64,000 nt of DNA, taken from the NCBI RefSeq assembly GCF_901709675.1, contig NC_051091.1, forward strand, positions 4,808,967-4,872,966. Reading direction: 5' to 3'. Every line of letters begins with the position of its first letter. Positions within the stretch are counted from its first letter, which is position 1. Below the pieces are notes generated by a model. The model ran no database searches. It worked only from the letters and a program-made list of their open reading frames with translations, and was not told where the DNA came from. The stretch comes from Syngnathus acus. Lineage: Eukaryota; Chordata; Actinopteri; Syngnathiformes; Syngnathidae. Position numbers and translations under genes: made by a program. Shown piece after piece: positions 1 through 17,850 of the stretch.

Positions 1-5558
<5,558 letters not shown>

Positions 5559-6290
5559 CGACGAGCTCCCATCGCAGCACTCTGCGCCAGCCTTTCCTCC
5601 TCTCATCTATCCTTTCTCTTCCTGTCGACTGGTGTAAAACTATTACATCCGAGGCTGGTGACTGGATTACCTGGGACCACAGAAAGGATATCCACCTAGA
5701 TAAAACAGCTTTGCTCGTGTGGCGCCAAGGATTTCAAACGGCGTTAATCCCCTGTTTGATCAAGGAGCGCCATGTTGGTGAATCTCCTCAGCCCTACAGC
5801 TGCGGCCGGCTTGCTACCAACTCGCTCCTGGTTTCCTTCTTGTGCCGTACGTAAACTGAAGCAGCTCAGTCGGGGTCATTTTGAACATTATGTGAAGACT
5901 TTCACGCCGCCGGTCTAAAATGGTAAAAGACGCCGAGAAGCCGACGGGCGACCAGAGCATGGAACTAAAAGCACAAAGGCGGGAGATTACCTTGATAACC
6001 TTTTCTTTCGGCGTGGATAGCTGCCTTTGTGTTTGACTTGCTTACAAGATGACTTTGTAGGGACCACGTAGGAGTGAGAAAGAATTAGCCAGCCTGGATG
6101 AAGTTAATCAGTTTTCTGCTTTGTGACTCAAACGTCTGCCCTCATGGCCTCACCTTTTGCGGTCAATAACGAACTTTCCATTTGACGTCTTGACCTTGAA
6201 GGCATGTACATTCTACAGCGCTAGTTTTCTTTGTACGTGAGGACACGTTTGCGTGTGTGTATATAGATATCTAAATAAAAGACATATATG
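5559..6290 (+). other. tafa1: Probable TAFA1 3' UTR with AATAAA
   Basis: Non-coding sequence directly after the TAFA1 stop. The first canonical polyadenylation hexamer AATAAA is at 6274-6279, which would give a UTR of about 0.7 kb. The true cleavage site is inferred, not seen; longer UTRs are possible. Confidence 0.45.
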
Positions 6291-6562
6291 GCAGCAAATC
6301 CAACAAACTGAAAAGTATATTTAAGACTATTTGGAGCTTAACCCCCACTGTGGTTATCTTTTGTTTGTTTGTTTTCTTCTGGGGTCAAAGTGCGATTCAT
6401 ACATGTGGAAAGCCCTTCATTGACGTCTGTACTGAAAAAGATGCAAAGTGTAAAAATATAATACGTCATTGGTCATGTCAAGCCAGAACATGCCGGTAAA
6501 GATGAGGAAAACAATGTATAGGCCTGCCTCACAAAGCAACAGTCTCAGATCGGCAACCGTTG

Positions 6563-6578
6563 CCCCCCCCCCCCCCCC
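6563..6578 (+). repeat. Poly(C) tract, 16 C
   Basis: Uninterrupted C run, a simple-sequence tract in intergenic DNA. Confidence 0.9.
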
Positions 6579-7610
6579 GTCCTGAAAAAAAACGTAATTG
6601 GAACATGAACGTGTCTCTCGCTGCTGAAAGTGGTCGTAAGTAATCCGTGAACGTTTGCTGTTTCAATGTACTTCTCACATCACAGACTGTGACAATTCAG
6701 GTGAAATATTCCGAAACAGAGAGGCGGTATTGACAACTACGGAAAGAGAAATGCTGTTGTCCCCCAGTAGAGATCCGAGTATATTACAGGAGAGCCTCAT
6801 GAGAAATAAAAATGCTTTTCTATACTGATTTGCAGTCTCCGGCTCCCTTTCTGCAGTGATGAGGAAAATGGCTTCTTGATATGTTGTAATATGGTGTCTT
6901 TTATATGATGCATTAACATTGTAAAGAGACGTTTTGCTCGAACGAACGCGCAATCAGCAACAACACATGGAGAATGTGACTCGCAGGCTAACAAACGTGC
7001 AGTAAACACACAAACGATTCCGTCGCGCTTCACTTGTGTTATTCCCCTGCCAGTCGCTTGGATTTATCAGGGTAGCACATTCGATTCATTCAGGCAATTA
7101 GAATAAAGATTTCCAATATCATGCCAGGCCAACTACAAGATCATTTCAATATCTAGCCGCTTCTCTTCTCATTTGAGAGGTGCTTCTCCCAGCGGATGCG
7201 CTTGTATACGTTCCATCATTGCGCAATGTGTCGACTTTCAAGCAGCGCTAAAAAGCTATGAAAAAGACAAATGTGACAACTTGGGAGTGAATATCCAGAA
7301 GTTGGCAGAGGAATGATGACCTGTTTACTCTTTGTAGTCTCGTATAAAAAAAGATTAATTTGGCCATTGGGCCTCAGTGAGACCATTTTGCCAGTGTCTT
7401 GCTGTGAGGATTATGCAAATGTTTGGTGCCTGCATGAATCAGGGAAGGTTTTTTTTGCCCTTGTACAATTTGAAGTGAATTCTGCCTTTGAGGCAAAAAG
7501 GGTTTCTTCATGTTTTTCTTTTCTCTACTTTTTAGCTCAATGCACAATAGGAGTCTTGCTGGAGTGGGAGGCCCTGCGCCATTTTATAATGCAGCATGAA
7601 TAGATAAGAG

Positions 7611-7949
7611 TACCGTGTTTTCCGGACTATAAGGCGCACCGGACCATTAATGCATCATGTCTGATTTTTAATCCAAATCAAATCATTCTCCATTTTATCT
7701 TTTTTATTTCAACTTCAGACCCAACAAATTACTTTATAATCACAAAATAATGATCCATAGTCTTTTTGATTCATGATTCGTAGTCTTCAGCGGGCCACTT
7801 ATGATTGATTTCATGACACAATGCTACGGGCCAGTTTAATTTTAGGAATTTGGTCCATATATAAGGCGCACCGAACTATAAGGCGCACTGTCGGCTTTTG
7901 AGAAAAGTTTCGGTTTTTAGGGGCGCCTTGTAGTCCGGAAAATACGGTA
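7611..7949. mobile_element. MITE-like non-autonomous DNA transposon copy 1
   Basis: About 339 bp with long terminal inverted repeats. The left end begins taccgtgttttccggactat; the reverse complement of the right end begins taccgtattttccggactac. Both continue with a-a-g-g-c-g-c. The ends agree at nearly all of the first 30 positions. There is no transposase reading frame inside. An internal copy of the 'actataaggcgcac' motif sits at about 7874-7890. This family of ends is common in teleost genomes from memory; superfamily not assigned. Confidence 0.75.
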
Positions 7950-8444
7950 GATGGTTCTCCTCCATCCACAGTTAAGTGCAATCTGCAGAGAGAGGCATCC
8001 ATCAAGGCCCGATGACCTCCCGCCGAGTGTCCTCATCGGATGGGCTAATCAACCACTGACAGCAAGGGTAACCCTTTATCGCATGTAAATCCCAACAATG
8101 TTGTCAACTTCCAAGGGCATCTCAAGTGAACGTTGTCCCATGCGGATATTAAACGCTCGGTTTGCTTCAAGTGCTTTTACCGCCTCTCCTACCTTTTGAC
8201 TGCACTTCCTGTCTGAACATGATTATCTTGCTACGATATAAGAGGTTCACGTAACTGTCATTTAGAGGACCGTATTATTGGCAATGTTGTGTTCCGTAAT
8301 TATAGTCATTATGGTCAGAAGTCATTGTGAGCGGCGCCTTTGCAAAGAACTTTTAAAGGACCCGGCCAACAGAAATCATCTCTTCAAATGACTGCTAATG
8401 TGCTTTCAATTGTGGCACAGTTGTATTATTACTGGAAACCTTCT

Positions 8445-8565
8445 TGACATGTAAATTAATAACAGCCGAGAACCAGTCCAGGGTTTAATACACCTCTCGT
8501 CCAAAATCAGCTTGAATGGGCTCCTGAGCCGTAATGACGATAAGTGGTATAGAAAATGGATGGGA
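8445..8565 (-). repeat. Degenerate LINE/SINE-tail-like dispersed repeat, reversed
   Basis: The reverse complement reads 'ccatccattttctataccac', then '...gctgattttggacgagaggt...' and '...ccctggactggtt', the pattern of a very common teleost interspersed repeat. It is the opposite-strand relative of the copy at 32022-32180. Confidence 0.55.
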
Positions 8566-11500
8566 ATAGATGGGTCTTGTGTGGAAGTTGATTGCCCGCT
8601 GTGTTGTGCTTGATTAGTCCCCACTCCTCCATTTCAACTTTCTTTGAGACTTGTTCCAGGCAAATCTGAAAAAAGAAAGAATTGCAATCTGGCTCATGTG
8701 CAAGATATAAGTCTCCTGCCCAGCAAACATCAATACCGTAAACTTTAAAACAAATGATTTCCAAGTCTGTGCTTGGTTAAAAAAAAGTACTGAAATAGCT
8801 GCGCTTCAGTACCCGACAATATTTTAGCTCATTATTTTGTAAGCCAAATGCAAATGTGGAAACCGGGAGCCTTCAATTACAGCCAAATGATTACTTGACA
8901 CGACAAAAAATAAGGAGCTGAGAGTGAGATTAGAAAACAGAGGACATCAAACTATTTGTGTTTGAGGCTACTTGTTTCATCAGTTGAGAAAACACACACG
9001 GCGCTGTTTACAAAGTCATTAATCGGAAGTTTTCAAAAGGTGTTTTAAGTCGAGTGACTCTCAAAATGGATAACTAACAAGGAATGCAAATCCACTTTGT
9101 GCTTATAGACCAAACAGGATGATTGTCGTTTGTATCACCTCTGTCTGTTTCGAAATGTTGCCATGCCCTTGAAACAGTATCTGCATCCCTCAAAGGTTTC
9201 TCAGGCGGTGAAGCTGCTCCAAGACGGCAAATCCATCGGTTTGCTGTGTCTCCAGGCACGGGGTCAAGAACCAGGTACACTAAGAGAGCCTCAGGCCCAA
9301 TCTCAGAGCAGACAAAAACCAAGTACGGGCCTTTATAGACGTATTAATTAAATCTACACAGCTGTTCTGGTTACAATACAATGACTTGTATGTCCGCCCC
9401 GTGGTCAGATCATTTTCAAATGCCAAGCCTGATCTCATAAGCAGTCAAACAGTACACTCAGCAAGGTTTCATCTAAATCACAAATCGTATTAAAATCATA
9501 TTGAAATACCAGTTGATGAAAACCTCAGCTCTTAACAGTTCAATCAAATTCTAATACATTGCCTTTATTGATCTCAATACTTCTCATTCTTTTCTGTGAA
9601 TAGTTTGAAATGTTGAATAGGAGTATGGAAGAAATGGAGGTCGACTCGACTGTGGAGGCAAGAACATTCTATATGTTGTTAAATTCTCACATTAAATAAT
9701 CGACAAGAGCAGGCTGGCCTCCAGGCAGCTTTTTGTGCCAGTCCAAACCAGCCCACACAAAAAGTACGCTGAACTTATTGTCAAGTCGAAAGTTTTGACA
9801 ATGTGCAGAGGGAGATGACCTTGGCCTACGCACTTAACTGAGAGTTAGTTTCCATATAATTAGATGTTTGCCAATTAGAAAAGTAGGTAGAGTGGTACTG
9901 TGTAGTAAGTGTCGAGTGGAGGGCAGTTTCCCAGAATTTGATTCATAAACATTCTGGTTGGACTCGGAAAAAAAGTCATATCGATTCAATGCTGGATCCA
10001 AACAGGTGGAAAAATTCAAACCAAACCTGACACTCACAGGTGTTCTGGTCTGAATCTGCTTTCGGCTTCCAAAGTGATATTTTATGTGGATTAGCATAAT
10101 CTGATACTCAGGTGCTCTTATACAATTAATTTGGAATCACAAAACATTATGGAGCAGCGACAAGCACGGAAACACGCAGAAGGGCAGATAAACTCCTTTA
10201 TCTCAGTAGGCGGTGCAGCCACCCCTACTGCGAGAATGTAATGTCAACATGAGCGCCGAGCAGAAAGCAATTTAGATGTTATTCCCACGACAGCGCTCGG
10301 GTATAACTGTCCAGAGGGCGGCTGTTTGGTATTACCGTCCTCACCTTGTTTTTCCCTAAAGCTGTTATCTCAAATAGAATGGCGCCTTTCTCAAGATGCT
10401 GGCCATTGATCCACATTGGCGGTGAAAGACTTCTTCTGCCTGAGCCGTCAAACACTTTGTGTTTATTGTCATGACACACGAGAGTACCACTCGACAGGTA
10501 GATGTCACCAAGGGTCAATGACTTAGTTATGATACATTGCTGAGATATTGTTTCTAGGCACTTTAAATTCATAAAAGTCATTAAGACATTTGGCAGCCGT
10601 TCAAATATACTAAAAACGGTACCGCGTTCAATTTGGATCTGAATGGAGGTGTACATACATGATATTTTAACTAGTGCTGTTATTCAAATATTTTTTCCTT
10701 TTAGTGTTCCAATATAAGGTCCAAGTTTTTTTTTTTAGAAGTCAACATCTTGTTTGAAATGGAGACATTGACCAACATCCAAGTCACCAATATGTGCGAC
10801 AGTTAAAAAGTTTTTGTCGTGGTCTAACTCATCCAATACTGTAACAAATTGTTTAGAATGTCAATTTTTTATAGCCTAAAATACAATACAGTAGCTCTTT
10901 ATCTGTTGCTTTTGCAACATTGTAACAAAATGCCTCGTACAAAAAACCCAGGTTTGTTGAGTTGAAAAAGGTCACGCGTATTAGTTTCTTTTTCAGACCT
11001 CTGCCAGTTGGAAGTCGTTTTTTTCCGCCTTCAGTGATTTCACGCATTTCTACTCCAAGTGTTGTCTTTTCTCACACTTATTAAATAATTCCCCCCATAC
11101 AGTATAGCAAGCCCATAATGTGTAACAAATTTCGCACCCCATTGACTTCACTAAAGGTCAGGGTGTATCTTTCCACTCTGACTTAATATCGACTGCTTAT
11201 GGTATGAATACAAATATCCCTGAGGGGGCAAGCATTCCATTATGAAATGCACCCACATTGAGCAACTGTTTGAATAACGCTATGGAGTACACATGAAAGC
11301 CTTCTTTGTGTTTGGTATTAAGTGAATTTGAAAGAAATGTATTGGAGAGGTTCTCCAGGTGAGAGATTGTGATGCTTTTATACAACAAGCTGCAGGCTCA
11401 TGCAGGGGACAGGTCCCACGCCACTGCTCTCATTTCACATATCACTGCTAGCGCTTTTTTTTCCCCCAAGCTCTCAAAGCAAAACTATTTAAACCCGCTC

Positions 11501-13181
11501 ACCATGTGAAAACCTTAGTAAATGAATGTTTAGACTGTCATCGATTAAACTGCACAGCTGCTTCTATGATTCATAAGCAGGGTGTGCGTACCCCCCCAGT
11601 AAAAAAAAAAAAATAAAATCTTATTTTAATTTGAGCACCTGCAGAAACTTCTGACTTTATCGGTGTGGTTCCAAGAGTGAATGTCCCCGTTGTAGCATCT
11701 TCAAGCATCACCTTGAGCTACAGCTAAAATCCAATCAGGTTCCAAGCTTACTTGAAAGCCCACCTCTGGCTTTTATTGCATTAATCACACTTGATGATAC
11801 GAAATGAAATCCATTTAAACACCCCCAGTTGCACAAATAATTTGTGTAGCCAAGTTGAAAGAGTTGGGAGTCAAAGGCCGCATAATTAGACGGGACCATT
11901 CTGAAACCTCATGCAAGATGTAATTAAGGAAATTAATAAGGTGTCAGCCCCTTTTCACAGGGCGCCCCCCCCCGACTGATGATTAATCACAGCCTGGGCT
12001 AATTTGATTTGTGGCAAGGAAAGGGATGACTTGCTAAGTCAGTTAGGAGAACCCAACTCGACAGCATATGACATTAATAAAACATGAAGAGCGGTGGTCC
12101 TGAGGAACAGAACATCCACCCGGTATCCATAGCGAGCGATCTGATGAAGGAAATCTCTGGGTAGCTTGCAAGACTTAGGAAAGCAGAGCACCATTTTGAT
12201 ACGAATATGCCCCTAACCTGCACAGAGGTTTTTTTTTTCTTCTTCTTCAACCATCCGGTGTGACTCACCTGTGTGCATTATTCTGATTTGGTGACTCAAC
12301 AAATGGAGGAGAGTGGGATGCAGCTTTTATGCTCAGCTATCAGCAGCACTTCTATAAGTGGTGCAAAAGTGACCTTGGACACCATACAGGCTTCCTGGAT
12401 GAGCATTCTTAGGTGTGGCAGCAGAAAAAGATGCATTGTTTGTCTTTCTCCAACTGTCTGAGCATTCACGCCAGAGGATATTTGCTCATATTTCTTTAAT
12501 AACAGGATGTAGTCATTTTTACAGTTAATCTGTTCTGTGGCCTAAAGTCAATTTTCTTTCCTAGCACCTTCTCAGGCTACGATTAGCGGACTAACTTCTG
12601 CCCTGTGAGGCCCTGAGTCAGACACCCTTGTCATGTAACATCTAAAGACAGTCAAAGGTCAGATGGTGCGGAAACAGAAGGGCCACAGATGGCGCTGCAG
12701 CAACGTGCCCAGCTCCGTCCGGAGCGCTGTCACAATAGACATGGAAGTAGGATGACCCTTGGGGGGGGGGGCGGATCAACTTCTGGACGTCCACAGAGAA
12801 AACGATTACACATCTTAACGTGCAATTCACACAGTCCTACAAACACGTCACAAGGAGACAACCACTTCACTCAAAAGTTATGACTGCAACTACGGTTGTG
12901 TCAATCGTCAATAACCGCCAGAGTAGTTTGTCACAGGAAATGTACTAAGCATGTTTGTGAATTTGGTAGACCAGGCTATGCCTCCATAAGCAGTTCAGCG
13001 CATTCTGACAATTTGGTGACCAAAATTGGACTGGATTTTAGATCAGATAAAAACAGGTCTAAGTTGTGGTGTATTGTGATTTTTTTACGGATTTGCAGGA
13101 AGATAGATTCAGAGCTCCGTGGGTGTGTTAGGTAGATTTCATAAGGATGATATATTATCATCTCAAGAAAGAATTTAATTG

Positions 13182-13196
13182 CCCCCCCCCCCCCCC
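13182..13196 (+). repeat. Poly(C) tract, 15 C
   Basis: Uninterrupted run of C bases in intergenic DNA. Confidence 0.9.
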
Positions 13197-14270
13197 GGTC
13201 CCTGCCTCAACGCCATGATGCTGCTTATTCTAGATCTCAATATAAATAAATAAAAAATTGTAGTTGAGCACGTACCTGGATGAATCCCCCTCATGAGTGT
13301 TTTTACATGCTCCTGATAATATGGTCGGTCTCCTGGGTGATCTCTTTAATATCGTGGCCAGTACTTTTAAAAGTAGCTGTCTGGCTAATGATCATTATTG
13401 CTTCCTAACAGGACAAGTTGTTATCCGGTGCGATTGACTTGGACTTATTTGATGATGTTTCCATAGCAGCCTCAAGGCTCCTCCATAAGAATGGATTGAA
13501 AAGATTCGTCTGTAGCATTCTTTTAATTGCGGTCCAAACTGCAGTGGCAAAATACCAAAAGAGCGAAGCTAGTTGCAAAAGCAGACCATCAATCTTCTCT
13601 TTCGAGCAAAAGGAATTTTTTTTCTCTCTCAAATAAAGCTTGTCTGTTATTAACTTTTGCATCCTAAAATGCAAAAGTTGACATCCACCCAAAGGAAAAT
13701 ACAATGCAGCAAAGAGGTGCAACAGCTGCGAACGCATCTGTTGCAGACAAATCATTTCGACGGGTCCTTACGAGTTCCTCAGTGATGCTTTCAGAGTGAT
13801 TACTGAGCTGTAAAACCATTGGTCAGACTTTAAATGAATGAGATATCATTCTCGCTGACAAAATGACATGGAGCCAGGCCAGGAATCGCTTTTTGAACTT
13901 TTGTCTGGGCCGCATCCGTCAACTGCATTCATCATTAGCGGAAGGCTTTGGCTGTAAACAGGCCACATCATTACCAAGTCTAATTGGGTCCAAGGTCTCA
14001 CTTCAGACAGACGCTTCAGCACATACACAAGGGCATACTTACAAACAAGAACACACTGTTTTTCTGTGCCGCCGCTAATGGGGTTGCAATGATCATCGCA
14101 TTCACCACCTTACATAATCATTTATTTACTGCGGTTTATGCTTCGTGTTTTGTGTTTACAACGTTTGGAAAATGGTTTAATTGTGGGGAAGCTGAAAGAT
14201 CAACATTGATCATGTAAAAATCACCAGCTTGTTTTACCACTTATGGTCAGTGTGGTACAAGTACCACAGG

Positions 14271-14284
14271 CCTCCCTCTAGTGG
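14271..14284 (-). promoter_or_regulatory. CTCF-like motif, 13 of 14
   Basis: The reverse complement CCACTAGAGGGAGG differs from CCASYAGRKGGCRS at one position. Match by eye only; occupancy unknown. Confidence 0.3.
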
Positions 14285-14683
14285 TATGTCAAAGAATTGC
14301 TGAATTAATCGAATATTTAGAGCAGGAAAGAGTCAAACACACCACAATGATGCTTGTAGCTATGCATACAGCTTGTGTGTATTTTCTTTACTCCAGTACA
14401 GTTCATTTTTACTTATTTGTTGAAAAAAAAAAGGCAACAAAAAATTGGAAATGCTCACAAAACACCGCTTTGGCACACTCCACAGTTGAATAGCTTAATT
14501 GGAAGCGGGTGAGATTCACAAGTGGTTATAAAAGTAGCAACTCGGAAGGCTGCAGTTGCTCACATTGCTTGGTCTCTGCAGCGAGTGATGATTTGAACGG
14601 CAAAGGCATGAAGAGTAAGAATAGCACTGGGTGCAAGGTTTTATTGAAACACATTTGTGATTTGTAAATGGATGAGGTTAAAG

Positions 14684-14706
14684 GTGTGTGTGTGTGTGTG
14701 TGTGTG
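14684..14706 (+). repeat. (GT)n microsatellite
   Basis: Pure GT dinucleotide repeat of about 11 units. Confidence 0.9.
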
Positions 14707-15516
14707 AAAGCACTTATGGAGAGTTTCGAAGTGTTTGGGTGGTCTCCATCAGAGCAATTCAGGAGCGCTTACAAGAGCATTTCGCTGTTGTATGCAAGTG
14801 CATTCCACTTTAATGGGAGGCCTTTCGATGTTCAGTTGAAAGCACACCTCCTTCAAAAAGGTTCTGTCTGCCCCACGGCTGGAAATACCTTCCGGATGAA
14901 GTTACTTCACAGTATAAAGGCGACAGCTAAACCTTGTCAAATGTGACAACCAATCGGACAGCAGTCAATTTTTGGAACTCCAACTGCGGACATGAGTGAC
15001 TTTTGCAACCGAGTGTTTCCGGCAGAAAGTCAAATTTGTTTCGAAGAAAGATGTGATTTTGGAGTCCTTTTAAATCCAACAGATGCTAACATGGTTGAGA
15101 CGGCAGCTTGGAGTGCAGCACGCTGTCTGTTAGCGAGATTCTTGAACATCTCTGCGTGACGCTCTCACACCCCAGCGGCAGTGCTTACTCTCCTAGCAGG
15201 AAGTCCGATCTATCAGTTCAAGCAGGTGGCGAAGTGAAAACAGCCAGTGGCTGAGACGGGACTTGGCTGCATTACATCTCGGACCTCATCGGCGGGGACG
15301 GCCTGGGAAATGAGCTGAGGCACGGCTGATGAGCAGCGCCATGTCCTGATAAGTGCTGACAGCCTGTTGACAAGACTGCTGTGACAGTGAAAGTAGTGGC
15401 GAGAGACTCTTAAAGACAGACTGGATGAAGGCGACATGATGGTGATGACTAATGAACCTGCAATGTGATAATGTGCTTAAAGATGATAAAGGCATCAAGT
15501 CTGAAACGCTTTATAG

Positions 15517-15610
15517 TCAAGTCAAGTTTATTTGTATAGCCCTGAATCACAGCAGTCTCAAAGCGCTTCACAAAGACAAACCAATTGACAATTATTCTCA
15601 AAGCATCCCC
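15517..15610 (+). repeat. Teleost dispersed repeat fragment
   Basis: Contains 'caagtcaagtttatttgtat' followed by 'agccctgaatcaca...tctcaaagcgcttcaca', a pattern recurrent in many fish genomes. Only a fragment, ends unclear. Confidence 0.5.
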
Positions 15611-17555
15611 TGATCTTAAGATCTCAAGAATCAAATCGAAACAATTTTTATAATTAAGGTGTCAACCGAAGACTTGGACTTCTTGGACTTCCAGCTCACC
15701 CTCCACCCAATGAAAACAAGCGCTCAGGAAAACAGCTGGATGATGGGGGGAATGTTTATGTAATATATTTGGAGTAGAAAACATAATCAATATGCCCTTT
15801 TTTAAGAGATGGCAAGAGTAAAAGACGTTCTGGAGCTTGATAGTGCCCCAACCTCTTCTATCTGACAATATTTCTTCTTCTCGCCTCTTCTTTTCTCTGT
15901 CTCATGTAATAGACAATATGTCACGCAATGGATATAATTGTAATAATGCAATTTGGTTTGGAAGGCGGATTGAGAGAATAATTGGAGTCAACCCCGGCGA
16001 AGTGACAGGCTAATGATTTAGCATGGCCACTGGCTATTGTGAGAAGCGGGCGCTTTCAACGCTACTGAGCTAATTTCCTCTGATGATGGTCTTTGCGCGT
16101 TGTCCCCGAGTCGGCACAAAGGAGCGCACGGCTGTGAGGCGGACAACCGGATGATGTAACCCACCCACCCAATGCCAAACAAACAATGTCTCTGTCAGGA
16201 AAGGCCACCCACTATTCTCTTACTATTAACTATTACTTCAGGCAAGGAGTCCAAAAAAGGACTCATGTGTTCAGAAACAGAAGCTCAGTAGGGACCAAAG
16301 AAGGTTGCCTAGAGGAGGGAAAGCATTGCATAGCCAGCTCCCTCACTTAATTGCAAAGGAAGACGGTAAGTCTGAATTGCAATTGTTGTGAGGAGCGAGT
16401 GAGATTTTTCCTGCAAAGCCAGGTGACATGTTTGTGATGTTCTCCAATTTGCATTTGAATAGAGCATGGTCGAAACCCGTGTACAATAACAAAATAACGA
16501 GGCTGCAGCCATTTTTCAGTGACCGTTGCAGATAATGGCTTCAACTTGATATCAAATCCTCTTGATCATTTATACATTATTCTCTATTTTCATGTCAGAA
16601 AATTGATTGATATGGCCCGGTGTTTTGTTTTTGTGCCTATACGTGTACTGAAGTGACTATTTTTAGAAATGTGCACCTTGTTTATATTTCTATATTTCTT
16701 GTCATTCCTGCACACACAGTGATAATTACCGTATCTGGGTTCGCTATGTCATAGCGGTCAGAAAATGCATTTTATATATACAAAACAGTTTATTTTTGGG
16801 AGAAAATTTATTTGACAAAAAAAAAAAAACAGTCCTGATGTCCCTGTTCCCAAATTGTGTTAAAAAATCCCGTTCGATTTGAAACTTCCGCTTCTAACAC
16901 GCAAGAAAATAAAGTCTAGCCAAGGTTACTTGTGAGCATGGAATCATTATGGCTGGACAAAGTGAGGCCCTCAAAAATATGAGGGAAAAAAAATGGTTGG
17001 GGCCCAGCAAAGCATTCTTCCTCAAACCTCACTCGTTCCCTCTCATCCTGAATCGATGTCCCCAAATCCCCCAAAGCCGGATCCTCTTACAGCCTATTAA
17101 TTATTCAAGCTGCCTCTTTTGTACAAGCATTCCTGTTTACAAGAGCTGCCTGGCCAATTGTAACTGTTAGTGAGCCTGCTGAGCCTCCATCACAACACGT
17201 TGATTACAGAGCGATTTTGCTGTATTCTCGCATCCTGCGCCTCCTCCGCACCGCTCACTTCTAGTCTGATGGCGGATCTGTCATGCTGGAGGCAACCACA
17301 GGGGCCCACGGTTGATGATAGAGCCGAATAAGTGAAGCCAAGAAAGGGCCGTGGAGATCATTGTCTGGGCTGAGGTCTGACGACATTTGTGCCGCAATGT
17401 TTTACTGTGGCATGGAGTGTAGACCAAAAAATTTTTATTTTTTTTTTAAATCTTTTTATGTCGTCTAAGCTTAGTCATTGAAATTTTATAAGTCAAACTG
17501 CATTCAACTTCAAATCTACATTTAGTCCTACTAAGATTGTATTTTTGCTAATATG

Positions 17556-17790
17556 TACCGTAATTTCCGGACTATAAGCCGCTACTTTTTATACAAGCTT
17601 GGAACCCTGCGGTTTATAGTCCAGTGCGTCTTATCTGTGAATTTTTCATGTTTTGTACGATATTGTAAAAGGTTTCGTTGTCAGAATACAGGTAATAGAA
17701 ATAGGGACATTCCATTTAAAACACCTGCGCCTTATAAATAAACAAAAGAAGATTTTAGCTGGTGCGGCTTATCGTCCAGAAATTATGGTA
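17556..17790. mobile_element. MITE-like element copy 2 (shorter, diverged)
   Basis: About 235 bp. The left end starts taccgtaatttccggactat and continues a-a-g-c-c-g-c. The reverse complement of the right end starts taccataatttctggacgat and continues a-a-g-c-c-g-c. Same family of ends as 7611-7949 but the 'aagccgc' rather than 'aaggcgc' variant, with a different interior. No coding capacity. Confidence 0.7.
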
Positions 17791-17815
17791 ATCATTTTTG
17801 CAGATAGATGTAAAG

Positions 17816-17850
17816 TACCGTATTTTTCCAACCATAAGGTCGACATTCAG
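17816..17850 (+). mobile_element. Solo end of a MITE-like element
   Basis: 'taccgtatttttccaaccat' followed by 'aaggtcga' resembles the left terminus of the two MITE-like copies. No matching right end was found in the next few hundred bases, so this is a broken or very diverged copy, 26 bp after copy 2. Confidence 0.4.

Noticed and set aside
10279-10656. 125-codon minus-strand open frame
   Set aside because: No recognisable domain, no splice context, sits in the convergent intergenic gap; treated as chance.
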